Source: Rhodocytophaga rosea
GTDB taxonomy: Bacteria; Bacteroidota; Bacteroidia; Cytophagales; 172606-1
DNA length: 64,000 bases
Assembly: GCF_010119975.1 (NCBI RefSeq)
Contig: NZ_CP048222.1
Coordinates: 3,304,501 to 3,368,500 of the forward strand
Reading direction: 5' to 3'
Shown: piece by piece, positions 26,046-35,059 of the stretch
Layout of the letters: each line of letters starts with the position of its first letter
Numbering within the stretch: the first letter of the stretch is position 1
The notes under the pieces: generated by a model
Told to the model about the DNA's origin: nothing
What the model saw: the letters and a program-made list of their open reading frames with translations, nothing else
The model's database searches: none
Position numbers and translations under genes: made by a program

Positions 26046-26321
26046 ATGATAGAAGTTTTTAAGACTAATGTGGAATCTCGGGATCAGGCCAGTATACTCG
26101 TTGAGCAGATAAACAGCGCTTTTCCCGGCTATAAAGCAAACTTTGATCTGGAAGATTGTGATAAAATCCTGCGTGTGGTATGTACAAGCGAAAGTATAGA
26201 GGCCTCTTTAATAATTAACCTATTGAAGACTTCTGGATGGACCGCACAGGTTTTAGAAGATGATATCCCTTCCTGGCCATTTGTATGGGCGAATGAATTA
26301 TCCTTTGATCGTTTAAAATAA
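26046..26321 (+). CDS. small conserved-looking hypothetical protein
   Basis: A 91-residue cytoplasmic protein. The pattern MIEVFKTNVESRDQASILVEQI...FPGYKANFDLEDCDKILRV suggests a small ferredoxin-like alpha/beta fold, similar in outline to HMA-like domains but without a CxxC metal site. It is a single gene between the VOC and MATE genes; a TACATTTG box is at 25933-25940. No function can be given. Confidence 0.65.
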   Translation: MIEVFKTNVESRDQASILVEQINSAFPGYKANFDLEDCDKILRVVCTSESIEASLIINLLKTSGWTAQVLEDDIPSWPFVWANELSFDRLK

Positions 26322-26410
26322 CATTATCCATTCTTCTTTATTGAACATGCATCAGTTCTGATGGCTGATGAAGTGTTTCTTTTTATAAACTACCCCTTAC
26401 TAACCAGACC

Positions 26411-27808
26411 ATGATAACAAAAGACAGACGACTTACCCTCTCCTATATATTTTCAGTAATTAAACAGTCGCTTAATGGCGAGCAACAGGACTATACCCAG
26501 GGAAGTATCCGCAAGGCAATCTTTCTGCTGGCTATTCCCATGATTCTGGAATTAAGTTTAGAAAGTGTATTTGCCGTAGTAGACATGTTTTTTGTAAGTA
26601 AACTAGGGCAGAATGCCATTACTACGGTTGGCCTGACAGAATCAGTGATCACTATTGTTTATTCCATTGCCATTGGGTTGAGTACAGCTGCTACGGCCAT
26701 GGTAGCCCGCAGGATTGGTGAAAAAAATCCGGAAGCGGCCGCGCATGCCGGTGCCCAGTCTATGCTGATTGCGCTACTAGCTACACTACTAGTAAGTATC
26801 GCAGGAATGGTGTATGCCGGTGAAATCTTAGCTTTGATGGGGGCGAATGAAGAGGTAGTCAGGGATGGAGCTATTTTTACACGCATCATGCTGGGAGGAA
26901 GTGTAGCCATCATGTTACTATTCCTGATCAATGGTATTTTCCGGGGAGCCGGAGATGCAGCCATGGCCATGAAAAGTTTATGGATTGCCAGTATCATCAA
27001 TATCATATTATGCCCCCTGCTGATTCACTTTTTCGGGTTGAAAGGCGCAGCTATTGCAACGGTTATCGGCAGAAGTACAGGGGTGCTTTACCAGTGCTAT
27101 CATTTGTTCAAGGGAAGTGGCATTTTAAAATTTTACCGGCATCATTTTAAGTTGAATCCAGGCATTACTAAATCCATTGTAGCGATTGCCTGGCCTGCTA
27201 CTTTTCAGTTTATTATTGCAAGCGGCAGCTGGATTATTTTAACCAGGCTGGTGGCAGAAACGGGTGGAACAGCTGCCTCTGCCGGTTATCAGATTGCCTT
27301 CCGCAACTTTGTTTTCTTCATTTTACCAGCCTGGGGATTAAGTAATGCCGCAGCTACCTTAGTCGGTCAGAATCTGGGAGCCGGTCAGATACAGCGAGCA
27401 GAACGAAGTGTATTGCTTACGGCCAGATACAATGCGATTCTGATGAGTTTTGTAATGGTTTTGTTCTTGTTTTTCTCAGCGCCCATTGTAGCCGTTTTTA
27501 CGCAGGATGTAGAAGTAGCCAGGTATGGCACACAAGCGCTACAGATCATCGGATCAGGGTTTATATTTTATGCTGTTGGTATGGTAATGATACAAGCCTT
27601 CAATGGGGCCGGTGATACCAGAACGCCTACAGTAATTAACTTTGTTTGCTTCTGGCTTTTTCAGGTTCCTCTGGCCTATCTGTTAGCCCTAGGTTTAGAT
27701 ATGGACTCAACCGGAGCATTTATTGCTATTCCGGCAGCAGAATCACTAATTGCCTGTGTAGCCTGGTATTATTTCAAAAAAGGCAATTGGAAGCAGGTGA
27801 AGGTATAA
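26411..27808 (+). CDS. MATE-family multidrug/toxin efflux transporter
   Basis: A 465-residue inner-membrane protein with about twelve hydrophobic segments in two MatE halves. Typical stretches are AIFLLAIPMILELSLESVFAVVDMFF in the first helices and GAAIATVIGRSTGVLYQC mid-protein. The second half repeats the pattern (IAWPATFQFIIASGSWIILTRLVAE, AATLVGQNLGAGQIQRAERSV, FNGAGDTRTPTVINFVCFW). The AxxVGQNLGAGQ and GAGDTRTP motifs are the family marks. It exports cationic drugs or metabolites using Na+ or H+; specificity unknown. A hairpin follows the gene. Confidence 0.95.
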   Translation: MITKDRRLTLSYIFSVIKQSLNGEQQDYTQGSIRKAIFLLAIPMILELSLESVFAVVDMFFVSKLGQNAITTVGLTESVITIVYSIAIGLSTAATAMVARRIGEKNPEAAAHAGAQSMLIALLATLLVSIAGMVYAGEILALMGANEEVVRDGAIFTRIMLGGSVAIMLLFLINGIFRGAGDAAMAMKSLWIASIINIILCPLLIHFFGLKGAAIATVIGRSTGVLYQCYHLFKGSGILKFYRHHFKLNPGITKSIVAIAWPATFQFIIASGSWIILTRLVAETGGTAASAGYQIAFRNFVFFILPAWGLSNAAATLVGQNLGAGQIQRAERSVLLTARYNAILMSFVMVLFLFFSAPIVAVFTQDVEVARYGTQALQIIGSGFIFYAVGMVMIQAFNGAGDTRTPTVINFVCFWLFQVPLAYLLALGLDMDSTGAFIAIPAAESLIACVAWYYFKKGNWKQVKV

Positions 27809-27816
27809 AACAATAA

Positions 27817-27835
27817 GATAGAACAGGATTCTATC
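27817..27835 (+). terminator. hairpin after the MATE gene
   Basis: 7-bp stem GATAGAA / TTCTATC with a 5-base loop, 8 bases after the stop. The T-run is poor. Confidence 0.4.
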
Positions 27836-27925
27836 CTTGTAAAAACTAAAACTTTTGCTAGTATAGAATTCTGTTGTTATACTGAATAATTTGTCAGCAT
27901 CAAATATGGATTCAGGTTATACAAT

Positions 27926-28447
27926 ATGTTAATCAGAGAATATCAAGCTACAGACCGGGAAGGGTGTATTGACATTTTCAAGAGCAATATACCCGTATTT
28001 TTTACTCCTCAGGAACTGGCTGAGTTTAAGAGTTGGTTAGATGAACAATTGCAAGAAAAGTCCTCTCCTACAGAAATAAACAGATATTATGTATTGGAAG
28101 AAGAAAACAATGTAATCGCCTGTGGCGGATTTCACATCAATACGCTTACCTCTCAGGCCACTATGACCTGGGGAATGGTAGCTAACAGGTGGCACCGGAA
28201 AGGTTTTGGTAAGAAACTCCTCGAATACAGAATATATAAAATCAAGGCTTTACATCCGGCTGCAATCATTCTTCTGGATACCACTCAGCATTCCTACAAG
28301 TTCTTTGAAACCCTGGGTTTTGCGGTCACAAAAATTACCAATGACTATTATGCACAGGGATTAGACCGCTATGATATGCTGCTTAGTCCTGCCGGTTTGG
28401 TGGCTTCAAAAAGATCAATTGCCCCAGGTGATTTGCCAGATGATTAG
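27926..28447 (+). CDS. GNAT-family N-acetyltransferase
   Basis: A 173-residue acetyl-CoA-dependent transferase. MLIREYQATDREGCIDIFKSN is a typical GNAT N terminus. The acetyl-CoA loop is in WGMVANRWHRKGFGKKLLEYR (R-x-x-G-x-G/K variant). The later IILLDTTQHSYKFFETLGFAV matches the C-terminal beta5 region. Substrate unknown. The last 65 bases overlap the tail of the convergent DinB-like gene, so the C-terminal 20 residues (from about GLVASKRS) may be an extension without fold value. Confidence 0.88.
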   Translation: MLIREYQATDREGCIDIFKSNIPVFFTPQELAEFKSWLDEQLQEKSSPTEINRYYVLEEENNVIACGGFHINTLTSQATMTWGMVANRWHRKGFGKKLLEYRIYKIKALHPAAIILLDTTQHSYKFFETLGFAVTKITNDYYAQGLDRYDMLLSPAGLVASKRSIAPGDLPDD

Positions 28448-28883
28448 TTCTGTTAATAATTAGATTTAACTTGTTTCTGTGCGGCTCTCTGGCAAAATCA
28501 TCTTCCGATACGGCATTGTGTTTCCGGAACCACTCATCAGGTGTTATTCTTGAAAAATGCTCCGTTAAGGCACTATTCACCTTTTTCCAGGAAAGTTTTA
28601 GATCGCTAATGGACGGAATGTCTGTTCTGGCTTTATCAGGGCTCGTTACAAATAGTTCATACAGCTCAGGATACAGTGATTCGCCCAGGCCAAGTAATGG
28701 CAACATTTTATCATGTATCGCAGTAAGATGGCCTAATAAGTATATGCCTCTGTTTCTGCCAGGTGATGCTTCCCTCATCAATTGTTCATCGGATAAGCTG
28801 TTAAATAAATCATCCGTTCTTTTGATATGTATATTCCAGGCATCCAGTACCATTTTTATAAATAGTTCTTGTTGGGTTTTCAT
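28383..28883 (-). CDS. DinB-like four-helix protein
   Basis: A 166-residue protein of the DinB/YfiT-like helical-bundle superfamily. The family's metal-site histidines are visible in LLGHLTAIHDKMLP and TNHLANHLGQLIFL. Bacteroidota carry many such proteins; some are thiol-dependent transferases, most are uncharacterised. The 3' end overlaps the GNAT gene by 65 bases tail to tail. Confidence 0.82.
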   Translation of the reverse strand: MKTQQELFIKMVLDAWNIHIKRTDDLFNSLSDEQLMREASPGRNRGIYLLGHLTAIHDKMLPLLGLGESLYPELYELFVTSPDKARTDIPSISDLKLSWKKVNSALTEHFSRITPDEWFRKHNAVSEDDFAREPHRNKLNLIINRTNHLANHLGQLIFLKPPNRQD

Positions 28884-29062
28884 CCGGGTTAGAATTTAGG
28901 TATGTTGAAAAATAGAAGCGGCAGATGGTGCAGTTACATTAATCTATCATAAATATAGGCTGAAAATATGTCATATGTTCAGGAACTGCTAAGAGAATAT
29001 CTCAATATACCATTTCATTGATTGAATCCAGGTGATAGCTTAACTGATTACAAGAATCAGAG

Positions 29063-30175
29063 TTAATTAATTACTGTATTCAGGTTAAGAAATTTACCGT
29101 ACTGCTCAATACAAGCAGCAAACAGATCATAACTATTTTCCAGCTCCTTGTCAGAAAAATACAACTGGATAGCAACGGTATTCTTTTTTATCGTGCGTTT
29201 CCAGAGTCCAACAATTTTACCATTCATTACCAGAACAGGCTTAAATATACCATTGCTCGATATAGCTTCCCTGGCAATAGTTGGGTCCAGACAAAGACTT
29301 CTGTCTGTATAACTAATCAGAAACTCATCAAAGGCAGGTAGCAGATAGGCCAGGTTTCCAGCAGGGAATTTTTCAGCCTGCCGGGAAACAAAGTAGTAGG
29401 TTTTTTTGTCGAAAATAATGTGGTTTAAAATCGGCTTTACTAGTTCCAGTCCCTGCTTTATTTCGGTGATGGTTAATCCGCTCCACCAGGCAAAATCATG
29501 AACAGTAGCCGGGCCATGACTGGTAAAATATCGTTGGACAAGTTTGGCCAATGCCTCCTCCCGGCTGTGCGGTTTTCCCGGAGGAATTCTTTCTTCAAAT
29601 AAGGCATAGGTAAACTGTTTGCCACGTCTGGCGCCACTGCATACGATCTGATCCAGTTCTGCCCGGAACATGATATGATAGGATCTTAACTCATTGGTTG
29701 TGATGTTTTCGCGGCTAAGGGCTGCCATAATCTCTTCCCGCGTCAGTTGCTTTCCTCCTTCCAGCAAGCGGATCAGTATCTCATTGGTCTTACTTTGTAA
29801 GGCTCCATCTATCTCCAGTTGCCGGTACATGGTTGCTGCCAGCCGGTTTACATGGGGAGCAGTCAGCTGCATCATCCAGCGGATGTCATCAGCAGCCACC
29901 AAATGCCAGGTAGGTCTTAAAATATGTGTCCGGATAATGTCGCCTTCGTCAATGGCTTTTTCAATCAAAGCCTCTGTTGAAGCTGGTAAACGCACACCAA
30001 TAGCCCATTTAGCCATCGCATAATCCTGTGCCTGCATAGCCCCCATATGGCTGACAACCGCTTTGGGAGTTGTACAGGTGCTATTAACCAGTTGCTGATT
30101 AAGAATCCGGCTATTCAAAATATCACCGGGAACAGACAGTTTTTCGTTCATGTGTAAGGCGTTGCTAGGATACAA
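29063..30175 (-). CDS. winged-helix DNA-binding protein of the HTH_42 (YcaQ/AlkZ-like) family
   Basis: A 370-residue protein. It contains MGAMQAQDYAMAKWAIGVR, whose Q-x-Q matches the catalytic motif described for AlkZ/YcaQ DNA glycosylases. It also has IIRTHILRPTWHLVAADDIRW, a hallmark of the family, and a YLLPAFDEFLISYTDRS block near residue 290. Members share tandem winged helices and several excise alkylated or crosslinked bases. A role in DNA repair is likely but unproven for this subgroup. Two starts are possible: ATG 30175 or ATG 30151 (MNEKLSVPGDIL); the second is closer to relatives. Confidence 0.85.
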   Translation of the reverse strand: MYPSNALHMNEKLSVPGDILNSRILNQQLVNSTCTTPKAVVSHMGAMQAQDYAMAKWAIGVRLPASTEALIEKAIDEGDIIRTHILRPTWHLVAADDIRWMMQLTAPHVNRLAATMYRQLEIDGALQSKTNEILIRLLEGGKQLTREEIMAALSRENITTNELRSYHIMFRAELDQIVCSGARRGKQFTYALFEERIPPGKPHSREEALAKLVQRYFTSHGPATVHDFAWWSGLTITEIKQGLELVKPILNHIIFDKKTYYFVSRQAEKFPAGNLAYLLPAFDEFLISYTDRSLCLDPTIAREAISSNGIFKPVLVMNGKIVGLWKRTIKKNTVAIQLYFSDKELENSYDLFAACIEQYGKFLNLNTVIN

Positions 30176-30227
30176 ATTAACGATCCGAAAGTGACAACCC
30201 TATGTCAGTAAAAATAGCTTACTATGC

Positions 30228-31388
30228 TTATCGGATTGAAAATTTATATACAGTAGTAGACCGATAGGTTTCTCCTGGTCTTAAAGTAGTGCTCGGAAAG
30301 TCAGGATGATTAGGAGCATCCGGAAAATGCTGGGTTTCGAGGCATACTCCAAAACGGCGTGTGAAAGCAATGCCCTCTTTCCCTTTCACTGCTCCATTCA
30401 AATGATTACCAGTATATAGTTGTACCGCTGGTTCAGTGGTATACATTTCCAGGAAACGTCCACTGACTGGCTCATAAAGCGTAGCCCCTGATTTAAGTCT
30501 GTTTGAGGTATCGGAGAATACAAAGCAATGATCATAGCCAAAGCCATAGCGGATTTGTGTATCAGTGGTATCGTTGATGCGGGTGCCAATGGTTGTAGAT
30601 TTAGTGAAATCAAGCGCAGTACCGGCTACTTTTCTGCGTTCTCCGGTAGGAATCTGATTTTGATCGGTCACCAGGAATTGATCGGCCTGTATCATCAGTT
30701 CATGCTTGAGTATGTCCTGCTTCATTCCGCTCAAATTGAAGTAGGCATGATTGGTCAGATTTAAAATGGTAGGAGCATCGGTAGTAGCGGTGTAATCAAT
30801 CCGTAAGGCATTGTCTTTTTGCAGGGTGTAAACTACCTTCACTGACAGTGTTCCCGGATATCCTTCTTCCCCGTCGGGTGAGGTATATTGTAATTCTAAT
30901 GCGGGTTCGTTGCTGTTTACCGGAGTGGCCGACCAGAGTTTTTTATCAAAACCCTCTTTTCCTCCATGCAGATGATGTCCACTCCTACCTACATGCAGGC
31001 TATATTCTTTCCCATCCAGGGAAAACTTCCCATTTGCAATCCGGTTTCCAAAACGGCCGATAATCGGTCCGAAAGCAGGCGTTCCTTTCAAATAATCGGC
31101 AAAAGTGGGTACACCAAGGGTGATATTTTCCTGCTTCCCTTTCCGGTCGGGTGCCGTCCAGGAAACGATATAGCCGCCATAATTGCTAATATTGACTTCC
31201 ATACCGGCCTGGTTACGCAAGGTAAATAAGTGGGCGACACGTCCATCGGGAAAAGTTCCAAACACCGATTTTGTAATTCCTGCTTTTGCCTGTATTTGTG
31301 GCACCTTATTCTTTGTAGCTAATGGAATATGATCAGGCGGATAACTAAGAATATTATACAAAAACAGCAGGAGATGGATGAATGTCAT
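30228..31388 (-). CDS. galM: aldose 1-epimerase (galactose mutarotase)
   Basis: A 386-residue mutarotase interconverting alpha and beta anomers of aldoses. Family blocks are VNISNYGGYIVSWTAPDRKG, FGPIIGRFGNRIANGKF, HHLHGGKEGFDKKLW (His), LNLTNHAYFNLSG (His) and RFGVCLETQHFPDAPN (catalytic Glu). The N terminus is extended with a hydrophobic stretch (FIHLLLFLYNIL), suggesting export to the periplasm, as in many Bacteroidota enzymes. The gene is divergent from ohrR; the shared 150-base gap carries the ohrR operator. Confidence 0.94.
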   Translation of the reverse strand: MTFIHLLLFLYNILSYPPDHIPLATKNKVPQIQAKAGITKSVFGTFPDGRVAHLFTLRNQAGMEVNISNYGGYIVSWTAPDRKGKQENITLGVPTFADYLKGTPAFGPIIGRFGNRIANGKFSLDGKEYSLHVGRSGHHLHGGKEGFDKKLWSATPVNSNEPALELQYTSPDGEEGYPGTLSVKVVYTLQKDNALRIDYTATTDAPTILNLTNHAYFNLSGMKQDILKHELMIQADQFLVTDQNQIPTGERRKVAGTALDFTKSTTIGTRINDTTDTQIRYGFGYDHCFVFSDTSNRLKSGATLYEPVSGRFLEMYTTEPAVQLYTGNHLNGAVKGKEGIAFTRRFGVCLETQHFPDAPNHPDFPSTTLRPGETYRSTTVYKFSIR

Positions 31389-31494
31389 TGTAAGCTAAAT
31401 TAAATAGGTTATGCCATGTATGGATTTCTTCTAACGCAATTAATAGAAGTTTTATATAATTCCTATAAAACTCTGACATATTTGAATTATTTGC

Positions 31495-31518
31495 AATTTA
31501 ATTGTACACAATTAAATT
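31495..31518. promoter_or_regulatory. palindromic operator of ohrR
   Basis: Perfect inverted repeat AATTTAATTGT-AC-ACAATTAAATT, with 11-base arms. It sits between a TTG (31502-31504) and the -7 box TATATTTG, so bound repressor would cover the promoter. AT-rich palindromes of this sort are typical MarR/OhrR sites. Confidence 0.8.
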
Positions 31519-31526
31519 TTTTACAA

Positions 31527-31534
31527 TATATTTG
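31527..31534 (+). promoter_or_regulatory. -7 promoter box of ohrR
   Basis: TATATTTG matches TAnnTTTG. A TTG at 31502-31504 stands at a suitable -33 distance. The ATG follows only 6 bases later, so the transcript would have a very short leader. Confidence 0.55.
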
Positions 31535-31540
31535 CAACCT

Positions 31541-31966
31541 ATGGAAAAGCTTTGTTTAAGGAATCAGGTATGCTTTAAGTTTTATGCCTTATCCAGGTAT
31601 ATCACGGCATTGTATCAACCATTACTGGCAGCGTTAAAGCTTACCTACCCTCAATATCTGGTGATGCTTGTTTTGTGGGAAACACAGCCTATTTCAGTGA
31701 AAGACTTAGGCCACCAATTAATGCTCGACAGTGGTACACTTACTCCTTTGCTTAAAAGGCTGGAACAAAAAGGACTGCTCAGCAGGAAAAGAAGCACAGA
31801 AGATGAACGGAAAGTTGAGGTAAGCCTCACTGAAAAAGGGATACTAATAAAGCAAACGGCTTCTTGTATACCAGACCAGCTGAATCAGGCTATGGCCATA
31901 GATGCCAATGATTTTCAACAATTCAATACTATTCTGACAAAGCTAATGAAGCAAATACCAGATTGA
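31541..31966 (+). CDS. ohrR: MarR-family organic-peroxide-sensing repressor OhrR
   Basis: A 141-residue regulator. The N terminus LCLRNQVCFKFYALSR carries the peroxide-sensing cysteine (C11) in the OhrR context NQxCF. The winged helix follows (LTYPQYLVMLVLWE, SVKDLGHQLMLDSGTLTPLLKRLE, RKRSTEDERKVEVSLTEKG). Oxidation of the Cys releases it from DNA and induces ohr. The ATG at 31541 is chosen because an upstream in-frame TTG (31502) lies inside the operator. The gene is followed within 40 bases by ohr, and the palindrome upstream suggests self-repression of both. Confidence 0.93.
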   Translation: MEKLCLRNQVCFKFYALSRYITALYQPLLAALKLTYPQYLVMLVLWETQPISVKDLGHQLMLDSGTLTPLLKRLEQKGLLSRKRSTEDERKVEVSLTEKGILIKQTASCIPDQLNQAMAIDANDFQQFNTILTKLMKQIPD

Positions 31967-32004
31967 TAAAAATACAATTTATACCTACTCTAAAATTACT
32001 TAAC

Positions 32005-32442
32005 ATGGAAATTCTATATAGTACCTACGCTACAGCTACAGGAGGCAGAAACGGACACGTAACATCACAAACCGGGATATTGGATATTGAAGTACGCACC
32101 CCGGAATCATTGGGAGGCCCTAAAGGAGATTTTCTGAATCCTGAAATACTATTTGCCGGTGGATATGCCGCTTGCTTTGACAGTGCCTTGCACCTGATGA
32201 TCCGTACGAAAAAGATTAAAACTGGTGTTACTACTACAACAGCGCATGTAAAACTGGGCAAAGCAGCTAATGGTGGTTTTGGGCTTGCTGTTACTTTAGC
32301 CGTTAATATACCTGGAGTAGATCAAGAGATAGCTCAGCAACTGGTAGAAGCCGCACATGAAGTATGCCCGTATTCTAATGCGACCAGAGGCAATATACAG
32401 GTGGAATTATCTGTCACCACCGACGAAAAAGTGAGTGCCTGA
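32005..32442 (+). CDS. ohr: organic hydroperoxide resistance peroxidase Ohr
   Basis: A 145-residue OsmC/Ohr-fold thiol peroxidase that reduces lipid and other organic hydroperoxides. The catalytic cysteines are C57 (GGYAACFDSAL) and C121 (EVCPYSNATRGN). The N terminus MEILYSTYATATGGRNGHV is the family start, so ATG 32005 is preferred over an upstream in-frame codon at 31963. It is transcribed with ohrR. A good hairpin terminator follows. Confidence 0.96.
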   Translation: MEILYSTYATATGGRNGHVTSQTGILDIEVRTPESLGGPKGDFLNPEILFAGGYAACFDSALHLMIRTKKIKTGVTTTTAHVKLGKAANGGFGLAVTLAVNIPGVDQEIAQQLVEAAHEVCPYSNATRGNIQVELSVTTDEKVSA

Positions 32443-32463
32443 CAGACCTGTTGAATGCTTCAT

Positions 32464-32497
32464 AAACAGCGGCAGACTCTTTCTCTTCCGCTGTTTT
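32464..32497 (+). terminator. intrinsic terminator of ohrR-ohr
   Basis: 9-bp stem AAACAGCGG / CCGCTGTTT (32464-32472 and 32488-32496) followed by T-rich sequence. Confidence 0.75.
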
Positions 32498-32595
32498 AGT
32501 TTCTTATTTAAATGAATAGGTATTTTCCTGCCCAGGCTTAATTTATTTCAGTATAGGTCAGCAGGCAGAAAACACCACAATGAGTAAATATACAT

Positions 32596-33615
32596 ATGAC
32601 AACCAACCCAAAGATTATACCTTATTCTGTATTAGAACTGGCCAGTGTTGCCAGTGGCAGCACACCTGAAGATACATTCAAAAAAAGCCTTGATCTGGCT
32701 CAAAAAGCGGAGGAATTCGGCTATACCCGTTTCTGGCTGGCCGAGCATCACAATATGATCAGCATTGCCAGCTCGGCTACTTCTGTGCTTATTAGCCATA
32801 TTGCCGGAGGTACAAAAAAAATAAGAGTAGGTTCCGGCGGAATTATGCTGCCCAATCACTCACCCCTGATCGTAGCCGAACAATTCGGAACCCTGGGATC
32901 TCTGTTTCCTGGCCGGATTGATCTGGGCCTGGGCAGGGCTCCTGGCACAGACCAGGCTACAGCCTATGCGATCCGGTCCGACAGAATGCAGTCGGTATAC
33001 CAGTTCCCGGATGAAATCAGACAGATACAGCAGTATTTTTCACCCGATAACCGGGGTGCCAGAGTAAGAGCGACTGTAGCCGAAGGAGTAGAGGTACCGA
33101 TCTATATTTTAGGCTCCAGCACTGATAGTGCCCACTTAGCCGCCAGATTAGGATTGCCCTATGCCTTTGCCAGTCATTTTGCGCCTACGTATTTATTTGA
33201 TGCCTTGAATATTTATTACAGCGAATTCCAGCCATCCGAATTTTTACAGGAGCCTTATACCATTGCGTGTATCAATATTATTGCGGCTGATACGGACAGA
33301 GAGGCGGAACGAATTTCAACTTCTATGATCCGCATGATTGTAGGGGTACTTACCGGAAAAATTGATTATATGCAAAAACCGATAGAGATGACACCCGAAT
33401 TATGGGAGATATCTCAGGACCCTGCTTTTCAGCGTATGCTGAAATATGCCTTTGTAGGTAGCAAGGAAACAGTAAAGCAGAAAACAGCCGAATTTCTCAA
33501 ACAAACCGGTGTAAATGAACTTATGGTAGCTTCACACATTTATCACCATGAGGACCGGGTACATTCTTACAGGATAGTTTCAGAATTAATGAAAGAATTT
33601 CTCTACGTGGTGTAA
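32596..33615 (+). CDS. LLM-class flavin-dependent oxidoreductase (luciferase-like)
   Basis: A 339-residue bacterial-luciferase-like monooxygenase using reduced FMN. Features are SVLELASVASGSTPEDTFK, FGYTRFWLAEHHNM (the AEHHN motif), RVGSGGIMLPNHSPLIVAEQ and FPGRIDLGLGRAPGTDQ. These are typical of the YhbW-like group, often labelled alkanal monooxygenase-like. The substrate is unknown. It stands alone downstream of the ohr terminator. Confidence 0.93.
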   Translation: MTTNPKIIPYSVLELASVASGSTPEDTFKKSLDLAQKAEEFGYTRFWLAEHHNMISIASSATSVLISHIAGGTKKIRVGSGGIMLPNHSPLIVAEQFGTLGSLFPGRIDLGLGRAPGTDQATAYAIRSDRMQSVYQFPDEIRQIQQYFSPDNRGARVRATVAEGVEVPIYILGSSTDSAHLAARLGLPYAFASHFAPTYLFDALNIYYSEFQPSEFLQEPYTIACINIIAADTDREAERISTSMIRMIVGVLTGKIDYMQKPIEMTPELWEISQDPAFQRMLKYAFVGSKETVKQKTAEFLKQTGVNELMVASHIYHHEDRVHSYRIVSELMKEFLYVV

Positions 33616-33700
33616 ACTAATATGCGTAGACTTATGTATACTTTGTTTCATTCCAGGTATACCTATGCACAGGAATGTTTAAACTGCACTTTACAACTAC

Positions 33701-34990
33701 ATGGAGTTATTGATTATTTTACTGCTGATTCTGCTGAATGGTGTTTTCGCCATGTCTGAAATCGCTATTGTGTCTGCCAGAAAAGCAAAACTGGAAATAG
33801 AAGCAAAAAAAGGAGATAAACCATCCCAGTTAGCCCTTGAAATAGCAGAATCTCCTAACCGCTTTCTTTCCACCGTACAAATTGGCATTACCCTGATCGG
33901 TATTTTAAATGGTGTGTTTGGAGGCGCAAGTATTACAGAGGATATACAAGCTTTTCTGAATGGGTACCCGCTTGCACAACCTTATAGTGAAAGTATTGCT
34001 GTTGGAGTAGTGGTACTAATCATTACTTATTTTTCCCTGGTGTTAGGAGAACTTATACCTAAAAGGATAGGGTTGGCTTACGCGGAAAGTATTGCAAGAA
34101 TCGTGGCTCAGCCTATGAACATTCTTTCCAGGGTTACTGCGCCATTTATCTGGTTACTGGGTTCATCCTCTACTTTAATTTTGAACTTGTTCCGCATCCG
34201 GACAGATCAGGAAACTCCAATTACCGAAGAGGAAATCAGAGCATTGGTAGTGGAAGGAACTACGCATGGGTCTATAGAAGAGATTGAACAGGATATTGTG
34301 GAAAGGGTATTTAACCTGGGAGATAAAAAAATAGGTTCACTCATGACACCCAGGCAGGATATTGTCTGGCTGGATATCCTGGATGAGTTTTCTGAGTTAA
34401 AAACTAAAATTATTCAGGGGAAACATGCCGTTTTTCTGGTGTGCGAAAATCAGCTCGATCAGGTGCTGGGAATTGTATATGTGAAAGATCTGCTGCCAGC
34501 CTATCTGGAAAACCAGGTGATTGACCTTGCTTCGTATATTAAACCAGTATTGTTTGTTCCGGAAATAAGCAAAGCCTATGATGTGCTGGAAAAGTTTAAA
34601 GCTAATAAAATTCATTTTGGGGCGGTTTTAGATGAATATGGGGTAGTTATAGGAATCGTCACGATGAATGATATTGTCAATTCTATCGTAGGAGGCATTT
34701 CTACAGCGAATGAATTTGAATATGAGATCAAAAAGCGCGAAGATGATAGTTACCTGATCGATGGACAGTTACCCTTTGATGAATTTTTAGACCGTTTTAA
34801 TATAGAGAAAGTGGATACAGAAGCCTATGAAGGTTTTCATACGCTGGCAGGTTTTATATTGAACCAATTAAAACATATCCCCACTACGGGAGAACAATTT
34901 AAATTCGATAATTTTAAATTTGAGATCATCGATATGGACGGCCATCGGATAGACAAAGTACTGGTTAAAATAGATAAAGGCAATTCTTAA
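33701..34990 (+). CDS. CNNM/CorC-type membrane protein (hemolysin-like, TlyC family)
   Basis: A 429-residue protein with an N-terminal DUF21/CNNM membrane domain of about four helices (LLIILLLILLNGVFAMSEIA, GVVVLIITYFSLVLGELIPKR). Two CBS domains follow (about 215-330, GSLMTPRQDIVWLDI and FGAVLDEYGVVIGIVTMNDI). A CorC_HlyC C-terminal domain ends it (LIDGQLPFDEFLDRFN). Relatives are implicated in Mg2+/Co2+ efflux or ion homeostasis; the hemolysin name is historical. It is followed by a cation/proton antiporter gene 69 bases on, so both may serve ion homeostasis. Confidence 0.94.
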   Translation: MELLIILLLILLNGVFAMSEIAIVSARKAKLEIEAKKGDKPSQLALEIAESPNRFLSTVQIGITLIGILNGVFGGASITEDIQAFLNGYPLAQPYSESIAVGVVVLIITYFSLVLGELIPKRIGLAYAESIARIVAQPMNILSRVTAPFIWLLGSSSTLILNLFRIRTDQETPITEEEIRALVVEGTTHGSIEEIEQDIVERVFNLGDKKIGSLMTPRQDIVWLDILDEFSELKTKIIQGKHAVFLVCENQLDQVLGIVYVKDLLPAYLENQVIDLASYIKPVLFVPEISKAYDVLEKFKANKIHFGAVLDEYGVVIGIVTMNDIVNSIVGGISTANEFEYEIKKREDDSYLIDGQLPFDEFLDRFNIEKVDTEAYEGFHTLAGFILNQLKHIPTTGEQFKFDNFKFEIIDMDGHRIDKVLVKIDKGNS

Positions 34991-35059
34991 GGTATAAGCT
35001 GAAAAGAAGCGTATCAGGCAAACAGGTTTTTATTAATTTCGCCTTTCAACCTTTCCTGT

